From contig NZ_AP023081.1 of assembly GCF_026072635.1 (NCBI RefSeq), positions 5,204,501 to 5,268,500 on the forward strand: a stretch of DNA of 64,000 bases, written 5' to 3'. The stretch is from Pseudomonas solani. Its GTDB lineage: Bacteria > Pseudomonadota > Gammaproteobacteria > Pseudomonadales > Pseudomonadaceae. Shown here piece after piece: positions 1-9,168 of the stretch (position 1 is the first letter of the stretch; each line of letters starts with the position of its first letter). A program made the translations under genes and the position numbers. Under the pieces are notes generated by a model. That model was not told where the DNA came from. It saw nothing but the letters and a program-made list of their open reading frames with translations, and searched no databases.

Positions 1-835
1 TCTGCTCCGCCCAGGTGCGGATGCGCGCCTGGCGCAGGGCCTCGTTGTCGAAATCCGCCGGAAACATCGAGATGTATTGCGCCAGGCGCACGCGATCCTC
101 CGAGCGGTTGGGGCGCACGCCGTGGGCCAGCAGGCTGTTGAAGATCAACAGGTCGCCCTTGTCGAGGCGGATGTTTTCGATGGCGTGCGTGCCGATATCC
201 GGCTTGAAGGGGTTGGCGCCTTCGGGCTGGCGCGACCACCACTGCTCGATCGCTTCGAAGATGCCGGGCACGCACTGGAAGCCACCGACCTCGTCGTCCT
301 GCGGCGCCAGGGACAGCACGCCCTGGGCGGCGATGGGCAGCGGCCGTTGCGACACATCGACGTCGAAGTGGATGAAGCCGTCCTTCTTCCCGGCCGCGCG
401 GGCCGCCTTGTTCGGTGGGTTGAGGTTGGCGCGGTCGATGGCCACCCACAGGTCCTCGCGGTCCCAGATGTCGACGAAGGCGTCGTAGATGCGCCGGTTC
501 TGCCGGGTGTCCCACAGGCTCTGGTGGTTGTAGACCTCCACCATTCCGGTGTTGTTGAGCTCGGTCATGCGGTGTTCGCGCAGTTGCGGGCGATACCAGG
601 TGCTCGGGTCGTGCGGGTCCATCTCCTGGAAGCGCCAGAGCATCGCCACCACCGCGTCGGCCTCGGCGGCACTGACCGCGTTGCGCACGATCACATAGCC
701 CTTGCGGGTCCAGTGCTGCCAGTCGGCCTCGCTCAGCACCCGCAGCGGGCGCCGCTTGTCGATGGCGTGCAGTGGGGTGGTGGCGCTCCCCGCGCCAGGG
801 TGGTTGCCGTGCCCGTCGGTGTAGAGGGTCGCCAT
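1..835 (-). CDS. phytanoyl-CoA dioxygenase family protein (3' end outside window)
   Basis: About 278 residues are visible and the C-terminus runs off the window. The fold is that of Fe(II)/2-oxoglutarate oxygenases of the PhyH family. An iron-binding HxD lies in GFIHFDVD, and a distal His in LLAHGVRPNRSE is followed by the Arg that usually holds 2-oxoglutarate. The start ATG at 835 is preceded by AGGAG at good spacing. It is divergent from the AraC-type gene at 972, so that regulator may control it (inference). Substrate is unknown; members act on many small molecules besides phytanoyl-CoA. Confidence 0.85.
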   Translation of the reverse strand, partial: MATLYTDGHGNHPGAGSATTPLHAIDKRRPLRVLSEADWQHWTRKGYVIVRNAVSAAEADAVVAMLWRFQEMDPHDPSTWYRPQLREHRMTELNNTGMVEVYNHQSLWDTRQNRRIYDAFVDIWDREDLWVAIDRANLNPPNKAARAAGKKDGFIHFDVDVSQRPLPIAAQGVLSLAPQDDEVGGFQCVPGIFEAIEQWWSRQPEGANPFKPDIGTHAIENIRLDKGDLLIFNSLLAHGVRPNRSEDRVRLAQYISMFPADFDNEALRQARIRTWAEQ

Positions 836-971
836 GTCGTTCTCCTGCGTTGTTGTTATGGGAACGCTTCGCAGGCTATCCAGCGGGGCGCGGCGCCGAT
901 GCCGCGGTTAGAGGTGGAAACCGATACTTTTATGGCGTGAGTGCGTTCACCGGTTGCGCTATCGTGCCGGC

Positions 972-1868
972 ATGCGTGCATTCCTCGAAACCATCACTCC
1001 CGACGACGGGGCCTCCTGGGCACTGCTGAACCGGCGCCTGGAGGAGGGCATCCCCTTCGAGTGGCACCACCACCCGGAGTACGAGCTGACCCTCACCCTC
1101 AACAGCCGTGGCCATCGCTACATCGGTGACGACATCGAGCCCTACGACGATGGCGACCTGGTGCTGGTCGGCCCCGGGTTGCCCCACAGCTGGTGCTCCC
1201 GCGAGCGGATCGACGCCGGGTCGCCCCATGTGGCGCTGGTCATCTGGTTCCACCGTGACTGGGCCAATGGCCTGCTGGCCATGTTCCCCGAGCTGCGCGA
1301 CATCGGCGTGCTGCTGGCGGGTGCGGAGCAGGGGTTGAGTTTCGGTGCGGCGACCCGCGCCGGCGTGCGCCCGCTGATCGAAGCGATGCGGGGGGCGGAG
1401 CCGGGCCGGCGCCTGATGCTGTTGCTGGACGTCCTGTTGCAACTCTGTCGCGACCCGGATGTGCTGCACCTCGCCAACGCACCGGCCACGCCTGCCGCCA
1501 TGCCCACGGCCGACCCGCGCATCCAGCGGGTGCTGGACCGGCTGCACCAGGGCTTTGCCGAGCCGCTTTCCATCCCCGAGTTGGCCGAACTCGCCTGCGT
1601 CAGCGTCTCGGCTTTCCATCGGATGTTTCGCCGCCACACGCGGATGACCGCCGTGCAATACGTCACGCGGTTGCGCATCGGTCGCGCCTGTTCGCTGCTG
1701 ATCGCTACCGACCTGGCCGTGGTACGCATCGCCGAGCAGGTGGGCTATGCCAACCTCTCGCTGTTCAACCGCCAGTTCCTCGCGCTCAAGGCCAGCACCC
1801 CGAGGGACTTCCGCCGCCTGCACCGCAAGGCGCCGAACCCGCCCCGGGTGGTGTCGGCGATGGGTTGA
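972..1868 (+). CDS. AraC family transcriptional regulator
   Basis: 298 residues. The N-terminal part (about 20-90) is cupin-like, with a HHHPEYEL stretch typical of the sugar- or small-molecule-sensing AraC sensor domain. The C-terminal 100 residues hold two helix-turn-helix motifs (IPELAELACVSVSAFHRMFR and VRIAEQVGYANLSLFNRQF). I chose ATG 972 over the upstream in-frame TTG at 954 because the homologous cupin starts soon after it. It sits divergently to the dioxygenase gene at 1-835 and upstream of gtsA, so either could be its target; divergence favours the dioxygenase. Confidence 0.88.
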   Translation: MRAFLETITPDDGASWALLNRRLEEGIPFEWHHHPEYELTLTLNSRGHRYIGDDIEPYDDGDLVLVGPGLPHSWCSRERIDAGSPHVALVIWFHRDWANGLLAMFPELRDIGVLLAGAEQGLSFGAATRAGVRPLIEAMRGAEPGRRLMLLLDVLLQLCRDPDVLHLANAPATPAAMPTADPRIQRVLDRLHQGFAEPLSIPELAELACVSVSAFHRMFRRHTRMTAVQYVTRLRIGRACSLLIATDLAVVRIAEQVGYANLSLFNRQFLALKASTPRDFRRLHRKAPNPPRVVSAMG

Positions 1869-1992
1869 ACCAACCGAGGCAGTTTCCGTTCTGTGTAACC
1901 GAGCTGTGACCTTCGGGCATCCCTTTGTTACCCGGCGTTCCGACCATCCTGTTTAGACTCCTGGCATGCGCAAGCACCGACTTGCACAGCCA

Positions 1993-2008
1993 TAAAAACA
2001 AAAAGGTG
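1993..2008 (+). promoter_or_regulatory. A-rich Crc/Hfq-type motif overlapping the gtsA ribosome site
   Basis: The run AAAAACAAAAA followed by AGGTGA lies 9-24 bases before the gtsA ATG. It fits the AANAANAA motif that Hfq/Crc uses for catabolite repression of translation in Pseudomonas; sugar transport genes are known targets in the genus. Assignment here is by motif and position only. Confidence 0.5.
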
Positions 2009-2016
2009 ATCCCCTC

Positions 2017-3270
2017 ATGAATGCGTTCTCTCGCCTGGCCGTTGTCGTATCCCTCGCTTCGCTCTTCCCCCTTTCCGCCCTAGCCGGTGAAGTGGAGGTT
2101 CTGCACTGGTGGACCTCCGGTGGCGAAAAACGCGCCGCCGATACCCTCAAGGAACTGGTCGAGAAGAAAGGCCATACCTGGAAAGACTTCGCCGTCGCCG
2201 GCGGTGGTGGCGAGGCGGCCATGACCGTGCTCAAGACCCGCGCCGTATCCGGCAACCCGCCGTCCGCCGCGCAGATCAAGGGGCCGGACATCCAGGAGTG
2301 GGGCGAACTCGGCCTGCTCACCGAGATGGACAACGTGGCCGAGGAGGGCAAGTGGGACCAACTGCTGCCCAAGCAGGTCGCCGGCATCATGAAATACGAC
2401 GACCACTACGTGGCCGTGCCGGTCAACGTGCACCGGGTCAACTGGCTGTGGATCAACCCCGAGGTGTTCAAGAAGGCCGGCGCCACGCCGCCCACCACCC
2501 TCGACGAATTCTTCGTCGCCGCCGACAAGCTCAAGGCCGCCGGCTTCATCCCCGTCGCCCACGGTGGCCAGCCCTGGCAGGACGGCACCACCTTCGAAAA
2601 CATCGCCCTGAGCATTCTCGGCCCGCAGGACTACCACAAGGCCTTCGTCGAGCTGGATTCGGCGACCCTCTCCGGCGACAAGATGGTCAAGGTGTTCGCC
2701 ACCCTGCAGAAGCTCCACGGCTACATCGACGCCAACGCCGCCGGCCGCGACTGGAACTCCGCCGCCGCGCTGGTCATCAACGGCAAGGCCGGCATGCAGA
2801 TCATGGGCGACTGGGCCAAGGGCGAATGGACTGCCGCCGGCAAGGTGGCGGGCAAGGACTACCTCTGCGTGCCGTTCCCCGGCACCCAGGGCAGCTTCGA
2901 CTACAACATCGACTCGCTGACGATGTTCAAGCTCAAGGACGAAGCCAACCGCAGTGCTCAGGAAGACCTGGCGCGCATCGTCATGGGCACCGAGTTCCAG
3001 ACCCTGTTCAGCCAGAACAAGGGCTCCATCCCGGTGCGCCAGGACGTCGACATGAGCGGCTTCGACAGCTGCGCCCAGGCCTCCATGAAGGACTTCAAGG
3101 AAGCCGTCGGCAACGGCGGGCTGCAGCCGAGCATGGCGCACCTGATGGCCTCCTCGGGCTACGTCCAGGGCGCCGTGTTCGATGTGGTCACCAATTTCTT
3201 CAACTCCCCCTCGGCGGACCCGAAGAAAGCCGCCCAGCAGCTGGCTGCCGCCATCCAGGCCGTGCAGTGA
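2017..3270 (+). CDS. gtsA: glucose/mannose ABC transporter substrate-binding protein GtsA
   Basis: 417 residues with an N-terminal signal peptide (about 1-23, ending LSALA). The mature part begins EVEVLHWWTSGGE, the typical start of carbohydrate-binding proteins of the extracellular solute-binding family 1. It is the periplasmic glucose receptor for the permease encoded by the next three genes. A GC-rich hairpin directly after the stop separates it from gtsB, as in other operons where the binding protein is made in excess. Length and order (binding protein, two permeases, ATPase, OprB) match the gts operon of other Pseudomonas. Confidence 0.93.
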   Translation: MNAFSRLAVVVSLASLFPLSALAGEVEVLHWWTSGGEKRAADTLKELVEKKGHTWKDFAVAGGGGEAAMTVLKTRAVSGNPPSAAQIKGPDIQEWGELGLLTEMDNVAEEGKWDQLLPKQVAGIMKYDDHYVAVPVNVHRVNWLWINPEVFKKAGATPPTTLDEFFVAADKLKAAGFIPVAHGGQPWQDGTTFENIALSILGPQDYHKAFVELDSATLSGDKMVKVFATLQKLHGYIDANAAGRDWNSAAALVINGKAGMQIMGDWAKGEWTAAGKVAGKDYLCVPFPGTQGSFDYNIDSLTMFKLKDEANRSAQEDLARIVMGTEFQTLFSQNKGSIPVRQDVDMSGFDSCAQASMKDFKEAVGNGGLQPSMAHLMASSGYVQGAVFDVVTNFFNSPSADPKKAAQQLAAAIQAVQ

Positions 3271-3275
3271 CCTCC

Positions 3276-3295
3276 GGGGCCGCGTAAGCGGCCCC
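3276..3295 (+). other. intercistronic hairpin between gtsA and gtsB
   Basis: A perfect 8-bp stem, GGGGCCGC and GCGGCCCC, around a GTAA tetraloop, six bases after the gtsA stop. No U-run follows, so it is more likely an mRNA-stabilising or partial-attenuation structure than a full terminator. Confidence 0.6.
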
Positions 3296-3413
3296 TCCCT
3301 TACCGACGATTTTCCAGGTGCCGGCAGGCGCCACGGGTTCCTGCTGCCTCGATTTCTCTCTGCTCCCTCCGGGAGAGCGGGCTGTTCGCGTCACCTGTCA
3401 TACGGAGTGCCCC

Positions 3414-4322
3414 ATGAGCTCAACCGCAGTCTTCGCCAAGGCATCGCCGCTGGATGCGCTGCAACGCTGGCTTCCCAAGCTGGTGCTGGCGCCGAGCATG
3501 CTCATCGTGCTGGTCGGCTTCTACGGCTACATCCTCTGGACCTTCCTGCTGTCCTTCACCAACTCGCGCTTCATGCCCAGCTACAAGTGGGTGGGCCTGC
3601 AGCAGTACGAGCGCCTGTGGGACAACGACCGCTGGTGGGTCGCCAGCCACAACCTGCTGGTCTATGGCGGGCTGTTCATCACCATCAGCCTGGTGATCGG
3701 CGTATTCCTCGCCGTGCTGCTGGACCAGCGCATCCGCCGCGAAGGCTTCATCCGCACCGTCTACCTGTACCCCATGGCGCTGTCGATGATCGTCACCGGC
3801 ACCGCCTGGAAGTGGCTGCTCAACCCCGGCCTGGGGCTGGACAAGCTGCTGCGCGACTGGGGCTGGGAAGGCTTCCGCCTCGACTGGCTGGTGGACCCGG
3901 ACCGCGTCGTCTACTGCCTGGTGATCGCCGCCGTGTGGCAATCCTCCGGCTTCGTCATGGCGCTGTTCCTTGCCGGCCTGCGCGGGGTCGACCAATCCAT
4001 CGTCCGCGCCGCCCAGGTGGACGGCGCCAGCCTGCCCACCATCTACCTGCGCATCGTCCTGCCGAGCCTGCGCCCGGTGTTCTTCAGTGCGCTGATGATC
4101 CTCGCCCACATCGCCATCAAGAGTTTCGACCTGGTGGCGGCGATGACCGCCGGCGGCCCCGGCTACTCCTCCGACCTGCCGGCGATGTTCATGTACGCCA
4201 GCACCTTCACCCGTGGGCAGATGGGCCTCGGCGCGGCCAGCGCCATGCTCATGCTCGGCGCCGTGCTGGCGATCATCGTGCCCTACCTGTATTCCGAACT
4301 GAGGAACAAGCGCCATGACTAG
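3414..4322 (+). CDS. gtsB: glucose ABC transporter permease GtsB
   Basis: 302 residues, about six membrane segments, of the MalF/UgpA-type sugar permease family. The ABC-coupling EAA loop is visible near residues 197-215 (RAAQVDGASLPTIYLRIVLP). I placed the start at ATG 3414 (MSSTAVFAKASPLDAL); the longer open frame upstream overlaps the intercistronic spacer and lacks family similarity. Its end overlaps gtsC by 8 bases, which indicates coupled translation. Confidence 0.92.
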   Translation: MSSTAVFAKASPLDALQRWLPKLVLAPSMLIVLVGFYGYILWTFLLSFTNSRFMPSYKWVGLQQYERLWDNDRWWVASHNLLVYGGLFITISLVIGVFLAVLLDQRIRREGFIRTVYLYPMALSMIVTGTAWKWLLNPGLGLDKLLRDWGWEGFRLDWLVDPDRVVYCLVIAAVWQSSGFVMALFLAGLRGVDQSIVRAAQVDGASLPTIYLRIVLPSLRPVFFSALMILAHIAIKSFDLVAAMTAGGPGYSSDLPAMFMYASTFTRGQMGLGAASAMLMLGAVLAIIVPYLYSELRNKRHD

Positions 4323-5160
4323 CCTGGCCGGAAAACCCCCGTTCAGCCTCAGCCGCCTGGCCATCCACGCGACCCTGATCTTCGCCTGCGCCCTGTACCT
4401 GGTGCCGCTGGTGGTGATGCTGCTGACCAGTTTCAAGACCCCCGACGACATCCGCACCGGCAACCTGCTGTCGCTGCCGGACGTGTTCACCCTGATCGGC
4501 TGGGCCAAGGCCTGGACCCAGGTCGGCGGCTACTTCTGGAACTCGGTGATGATCACCGTGCCGGCGGTGCTGATCTCCACGCTGCTCGGTGCGCTCAACG
4601 GCTACGTGCTGTCCATGTGGCGCTTCCGTGGCTCGCAGCTGTTCTTCGGCGCGCTGCTGTTCGGCTGCTTCCTGCCGTTCCAGGTGGTGCTGCTGCCGGC
4701 GTCCTTCACCCTCGGCCAGTTCGGCCTGGCCAACACCACTGCCGGCCTGGTGCTGGTGCACGTGGTCTACGGCCTGGCCTTCACCACGCTGTTCTTCCGC
4801 AACTTCTACGTCAGCATCCCCGACGCCCTGGTGCGTGCGGCGCGGCTCGACGGCGCGGGGTTCTTCACCATCTTCGGGCGCATCCTGCTGCCCATGTCGG
4901 TGCCCACCGTCATGGTCTGCCTGATCTGGCAGTTCACCCAGATCTGGAACGACTTCCTCTTCGGCGTGGTGTTCGCCAGCGGCGACAGCCAGCCCATCAC
5001 CGTGGCCCTCAACAACCTGGTCAACACCAGCACCGGGGCCAAGGAATACAACGTCGACATGGCCGCCGCGATGATCGCGGGCCTGCCGACCCTGCTCGTC
5101 TACGTGTTCGCCGGCAAGTACTTCCTCCGGGGTTTGACCGCCGGTGCGGTCAAGGGCTGA
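4315..5160 (+). CDS. gtsC: glucose ABC transporter permease GtsC
   Basis: 281 residues of the MalG/UgpE-type permease family. The first membrane helix follows a short cytoplasmic tail (LIFACALYLVPLVVMLLTSF). The EAA loop near residues 174-195 reads RAARLDGAGFFTIFGRILLP and docks on the GtsD ATPase. The start codon overlaps the end of gtsB. With GtsB it forms the inner-membrane channel for glucose taken from GtsA. Confidence 0.92.
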   Translation: MTSLAGKPPFSLSRLAIHATLIFACALYLVPLVVMLLTSFKTPDDIRTGNLLSLPDVFTLIGWAKAWTQVGGYFWNSVMITVPAVLISTLLGALNGYVLSMWRFRGSQLFFGALLFGCFLPFQVVLLPASFTLGQFGLANTTAGLVLVHVVYGLAFTTLFFRNFYVSIPDALVRAARLDGAGFFTIFGRILLPMSVPTVMVCLIWQFTQIWNDFLFGVVFASGDSQPITVALNNLVNTSTGAKEYNVDMAAAMIAGLPTLLVYVFAGKYFLRGLTAGAVKG

Positions 5161-5206
5161 ACGCCGTTGCGCGTGCCCGCGACGCTACTCATTTGTGGAG
5201 ATTGAT

Positions 5207-6367
5207 ATGGCAACCCTCGAACTGCGCAACGTCAACAAACGCTACGGCAGCGGCCTGGCCGACACCCTCCGGGACATCGAACTGTCCATCGACTCGGGTG
5301 AATTCCTGATCCTCGTCGGCCCCTCGGGCTGCGGCAAATCCACCCTGATGAACTGCATCGCCGGGCTGGAGGACATCACCGGTGGCGCCATACTCGTGGA
5401 CGGTGCCGACATCAGCGGCATGAGCCCCAAGGACCGGGACATCGCCATGGTGTTCCAGTCCTACGCCCTGTACCCGACCATGAGCGTGCGCCAGAACATC
5501 GCCTTCGGCCTGAAGATCCGCAAGCTGCCTGCCGCCGAGATCGAGGCCGAAGTCAGCCGCGTGGCCAAGCTGCTGCAGATCGAGCACCTGCTCGAGCGCA
5601 AGCCCGGCCAGCTCTCCGGCGGCCAGCAGCAGCGCGTGGCCATGGGCCGGGCCCTGGCACGGCGGCCGAAGATCTACCTGTTCGACGAGCCGCTCTCCAA
5701 CCTCGACGCCAAGCTGCGGGTGGAGATGCGCACCGAAATCAAGCTCATGCACCAGCGCCTCAAGACCACCACCGTCTACGTCACCCACGACCAGATCGAA
5801 GCCATGACCCTGGGCGACAAGGTGGCGGTGATGAAGGACGGCGTCATCCAGCAGTTCGGCACCCCGCAGCAGATCTACAACGACCCGGCCAACCTCTTCG
5901 TCGCCGGCTTCATGGGCTCGCCGCCGATGAACTTCATCCCCCTGCGCCTGCAGCGCCGCGACGGCCAGCTGTGGGCCCTGCTGGACAGCGGCCAGGCCCG
6001 CTGCGAGCTGCCCCTGGGCGAGCTGGGGGAGGGCATCGAAGGGCGCGAGGTGATCCTCGGCGTGCGCCCCGAGCAGATCCTCGCCAGTGCGCCGGCCGAC
6101 GCCAGCCTGCCGAGCATCCGCGCCGAAATCGAAGTCACCGAACCCACCGGCCCCGACACCCTGGTGTTCACCAGCCTCAACCAGACCAAGGTCTGCTGCC
6201 GCCTGGCGCCGGACGCCGCGCCGCAGATAGGTGAAACCCTCTCGCTGTATTTCGATCCCAGCAAGGTATTGCTCTTCGACGCGCAGAGCGGTGAACGGCT
6301 GGGTGGGCTGGGAAAGTCACGAACCGTTGAGCGCGCGGGCAATGTCGCGCAGTTCAAGGGGCGTTGA
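5207..6367 (+). CDS. gtsD: glucose ABC transporter ATP-binding protein GtsD (MalK/UgpC type)
   Basis: 386 residues. The nucleotide-binding domain shows Walker A GPSGCGKST (near residue 37), signature LSGGQQQRVAMGRAL (near 135), Walker B YLFDEPLSNLD and switch His in VTHDQ. A C-terminal TOBE/OB regulatory domain follows (about 240-386), as in MalK-like sugar ATPases. ATG 5207 has GGAG upstream; the longer frame from 5144 overlaps gtsC and is not used. It energises GtsBC. Confidence 0.92.
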   Translation: MATLELRNVNKRYGSGLADTLRDIELSIDSGEFLILVGPSGCGKSTLMNCIAGLEDITGGAILVDGADISGMSPKDRDIAMVFQSYALYPTMSVRQNIAFGLKIRKLPAAEIEAEVSRVAKLLQIEHLLERKPGQLSGGQQQRVAMGRALARRPKIYLFDEPLSNLDAKLRVEMRTEIKLMHQRLKTTTVYVTHDQIEAMTLGDKVAVMKDGVIQQFGTPQQIYNDPANLFVAGFMGSPPMNFIPLRLQRRDGQLWALLDSGQARCELPLGELGEGIEGREVILGVRPEQILASAPADASLPSIRAEIEVTEPTGPDTLVFTSLNQTKVCCRLAPDAAPQIGETLSLYFDPSKVLLFDAQSGERLGGLGKSRTVERAGNVAQFKGR

Positions 6368-6428
6368 AAGGAAGGCCGCCCCGGCTGCCATCCGAGCCCA
6401 GGGACGGCCCTGATATCCAAGGCAATAC

Positions 6429-6439
6429 AACAATAAAAA
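6429..6439 (+). promoter_or_regulatory. A-rich Crc/Hfq-type motif in the oprB leader
   Basis: AACAATAAAAA, a match to AANAANAA, ends 11 bases before the oprB start and just before the TGGAG ribosome site. Like the gtsA motif it is a candidate site for Hfq/Crc translational repression; no experimental basis here. Confidence 0.45.
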
Positions 6440-6450
6440 CTGGAGTGGAT

Positions 6451-7671
6451 ATGAACGTGAAGAAGAGTTGGTGGATGCTGCCCTGCGCCATGCTGGCGCT
6501 GCCCGGAGCGGCCAATGCACTGGAGTTCACCGGCTACATGCGCAGTGGCGCCGGCAGCTCCACCGACGGCGGCACCCAGTCGTGCTTCCAGCTGCCGGGG
6601 GCGCAGTCCAAGTACCGCCTCGGCAACGAGTGCGAGCAGTACATCGAGCTGGACCTGCGCCAGGACGTGTTCAAGCTCGACGACGGTTCGGTGATCAGCC
6701 TCGAAGGCATGGCCCAGCTGTACAACCAGTACGGCCATACGCCCAAGTTCACCGGCGACTACGGCTTCGCGCGGATGAACCAGATGTACGCCGAGTGGAG
6801 CAACATGCCCGCCCTCAATGGCGGCTCTTTCTGGGCGGGGCGTCGTTTCTACAAGCGTAACGACATCCACATCTCCGACTTCTACTACTGGAACCAGAGC
6901 GCCACCGGCTTCGGCTTCGACGAAGTGGCCATCGGCGACCTGAAGTACAGCTACGTCTTCTCGCGCAAGGACAACTACGACCAGAAGCCCTACATCAACC
7001 GCCACGACTTCAACGTCGGCGGCTTCCAGACCAACCCCGGCGGCGAGATGGAAGTGGGCTTCAGCTACATCGACAAGCCCGACAGCACCGACTCCCACAG
7101 TGGCTGGGCGGTGACCGCGCAGCACAAACAGAATCCCTTCGCCGGCGGCGCCAACACCTTCGCCCTGCAGTACGGCCGCGGCCCGGGCACCGGCCTCGGC
7201 TACACCGGTGACCCGACCCTGGACAACAGCGCCTCCAGCTGGCGCGCCGTGGAGTTCTTCGACTGGCAGATCACCCCGCGCTTCGGTGGCCAGTTCGAGG
7301 TCGTCTACCAGAAGGACAAGCGCCCCGACGGCGCCGACCAGAACTGGCTGTCGGTCGGCGTGCGTCCGGTCTACGCCATCACCGAGCAGTTCAAGCTGGT
7401 CACCGAGCTGGGTCGCGACCAGGTGGAAGCCCCTGGCGGCACCCGCAAACTGACCAAGTTCACCATCGCCCCCACCTGGTCGCCCGCCGGCCCGGGCTTC
7501 TGGGAGCGCCCGGAAATTCGCCTCTACTACACCTACGCCAGCTGGAACGAAGCGGCGCAGCGTTCGGCCAGCCTGCTGGCGGCCGGCTCGGCGCTCTCCG
7601 ACACCGGCGCCTACGGCACCGACCTGCACGGCTCCAACGTCGGTGTGCAGATCGAGTACTGGTGGAAGTGA
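6451..7671 (+). CDS. oprB: carbohydrate-selective porin OprB (maltoporin/LamB-like barrel)
   Basis: 406 residues with a signal peptide (about 1-23, cleaved after GAANA). The mature protein begins LEFTGYMRSGAG, rich in alternating aromatic and polar residues, and ends with an outer-membrane sorting sequence (VGVQIEYWWK). It lets glucose cross the outer membrane to GtsA. ATG 6451 is chosen for its signal peptide and the GGAG before it. It is the last transport gene of the gts cluster, 83 bases after gtsD. Confidence 0.9.
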   Translation: MNVKKSWWMLPCAMLALPGAANALEFTGYMRSGAGSSTDGGTQSCFQLPGAQSKYRLGNECEQYIELDLRQDVFKLDDGSVISLEGMAQLYNQYGHTPKFTGDYGFARMNQMYAEWSNMPALNGGSFWAGRRFYKRNDIHISDFYYWNQSATGFGFDEVAIGDLKYSYVFSRKDNYDQKPYINRHDFNVGGFQTNPGGEMEVGFSYIDKPDSTDSHSGWAVTAQHKQNPFAGGANTFALQYGRGPGTGLGYTGDPTLDNSASSWRAVEFFDWQITPRFGGQFEVVYQKDKRPDGADQNWLSVGVRPVYAITEQFKLVTELGRDQVEAPGGTRKLTKFTIAPTWSPAGPGFWERPEIRLYYTYASWNEAAQRSASLLAAGSALSDTGAYGTDLHGSNVGVQIEYWWK

Positions 7672-7693
7672 GCCTGCGCGGCGCGGCCCTGCG

Positions 7694-8590
7694 ATGAGTC
7701 GTGGCGAACCGCGCCGCCATGGCCTGGAACTGGCGACCGAGCCCGTGGAGCATCCGCTCGCCGGGCTCTTCGTTCCCGGTGTGCGCCAGGTCTTCCGCTG
7801 GGGCAGCGAGCAGGGGCGCGAGCTGCTGCTGATCGATCACCCGCGCTGCCGCGCCATCTTTGCCCGCCAGGGCGGCCAGCTGCTGCACTTCCAGCCGCGC
7901 GGCGAACGCCCGCTGCTCTGGTGCGCCGCGCGCTGGCCCAGGCTCGGCGCCATACGCGGCGGCGTGCCGGTGTGCTGGCCCTGGTTCGGTCGCCACCCGC
8001 AGGAAAGCGGCTGGCCCCACCACGGCTGGGCACGCCTCACGGACTGGCGCCTGCAGGAGCGCGAAAGCTCGGACGCCGGCGTGCGCCTGCGCTGGCGCCT
8101 GGCCCTGCATGACTGGGAGGTGGAGCTGCAGGCGGAGCTGGGCGATGAACTGGCGCTGACCCTGACCACCCGCCATGGCGACCAGGAACCCTGCGTGCTC
8201 AGCCAGGCGCTGCATGCCTATTGGAGCATCAGCGACATCGCCCGGGTCGCCGTGCTGGGACTGGAGGGCGCCAGCGGGCAGGACCTGCTCAGCCGCCAGC
8301 GCTTCACCCAGCAGGGCGAGCTGCGCCCGGTGGAAGGCTGTCATCGCATCTTCGATCACGCCGGCCCGCTGCACCTGCAGGACGCCGGCTGGCAACGCCG
8401 TGTGCGCATCGACACCGGCGGTTCACCCAATACCGTGGTCTGGCACCCCGGCAGCCGCCCACTCAGCGATGTCAGCTGGAAGGAAGGCCTCGGCTTCGCC
8501 AGCATCGAAGCCGCCGCCTGCGGCACCGGCAGCCAGATCCTCGCGCCCGGGGAAGAAGCACGCATTCAGCTCAAGGCGCGAGTGGAATGA
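7694..8590 (+). CDS. D-hexose-6-phosphate mutarotase (YeaD/aldose-1-epimerase family)
   Basis: 298 residues of the galactose-mutarotase fold. The motif RGGVPVCWPWFG (near residue 88) and the His-containing SQALHAYWSISDI segment are typical of YeaD-like glucose-6-phosphate 1-epimerases, which interconvert anomers of hexose-6-phosphate. It starts 22 bases after oprB, so it is probably cotranscribed with the transporter. In this setting it would supply the anomer used by Zwf, encoded just beyond (inference). Confidence 0.85.
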   Translation: MSRGEPRRHGLELATEPVEHPLAGLFVPGVRQVFRWGSEQGRELLLIDHPRCRAIFARQGGQLLHFQPRGERPLLWCAARWPRLGAIRGGVPVCWPWFGRHPQESGWPHHGWARLTDWRLQERESSDAGVRLRWRLALHDWEVELQAELGDELALTLTTRHGDQEPCVLSQALHAYWSISDIARVAVLGLEGASGQDLLSRQRFTQQGELRPVEGCHRIFDHAGPLHLQDAGWQRRVRIDTGGSPNTVVWHPGSRPLSDVSWKEGLGFASIEAAACGTGSQILAPGEEARIQLKARVE

Positions 8591-9168
8591 ATCCCTAAGG
8601 TAGCCCGGGCTTCAGCCCGGGAGCGGCGGGGCACTCCCTGTAGGAGCGAATTCATTGGCTCTGTTTGCGTTAGCTGTTGTGGTTCTAATGCAAGCGCTCA
8701 AGCACGGTGCTTTCCGGGCATTTAGGGATTTCTTCCACCTCCACCGCATGGGTTTCGCTCCGCTCTACCCATCCTACGAATGCCTGTGCGCACCACGTGG
8801 CGATGCGCTGGACGAAGAAAGTTGGAGCAGCCGCCAACGCCCCTCCAGGAGGCCGAACGCAGTCGTTGCGCAGGGGGGCGAGCGGCATGGATGCCGCGAG
8901 AGCAGGTAGCCCGGGCTTCAGCCCGGGAGCAGGCATTTACGAAACTCGGCAGGATGAACGCGTGCCGTAGGGTGTGCCGTGCGCACCTCCGCTCGGTGCT
9001 TCCGGCGAGTTCGAGGTGCGCGCAGCACACCCTACGTCCAGAGTAAGGGGCGGCTGCATGCTCCGAGGCCTGGTTGGGCTCCCTTCCAGGAGGGCTAAAA
9101 GCAACGCCATCCCCCGACCACCGGCCCCGAATCAATCCCGCAACCATGGGTCTGCCCTTGAAAGGGGC
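8591..9168. other. repeat-filled spacer, no gene seen
   Basis: Between the convergent mutarotase and hexR genes. It holds two copies of GCCCGGGCTTCAGCCCGGG (about 8604 and 8910), a half palindrome ending CTACCCATCCTACG (about 8741-8779), and a full palindrome at 8966-9036. Open frames here are short and made of repeat sequence. The palindromes may serve as terminators for both flanking genes. Confidence 0.75.
8966..9036. repeat. palindromic repeat, family A (intact copy)
   Basis: Perfect 12-bp arms CGTAGGGTGTGC and GCACACCCTACG enclose further paired GTGCGCACCTC-type sequence. The same element recurs at 24174-25536 (split by an insertion sequence) and truncated at 48806. It looks like a REP/ERIC-type dispersed element. 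Confidence 0.8.
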
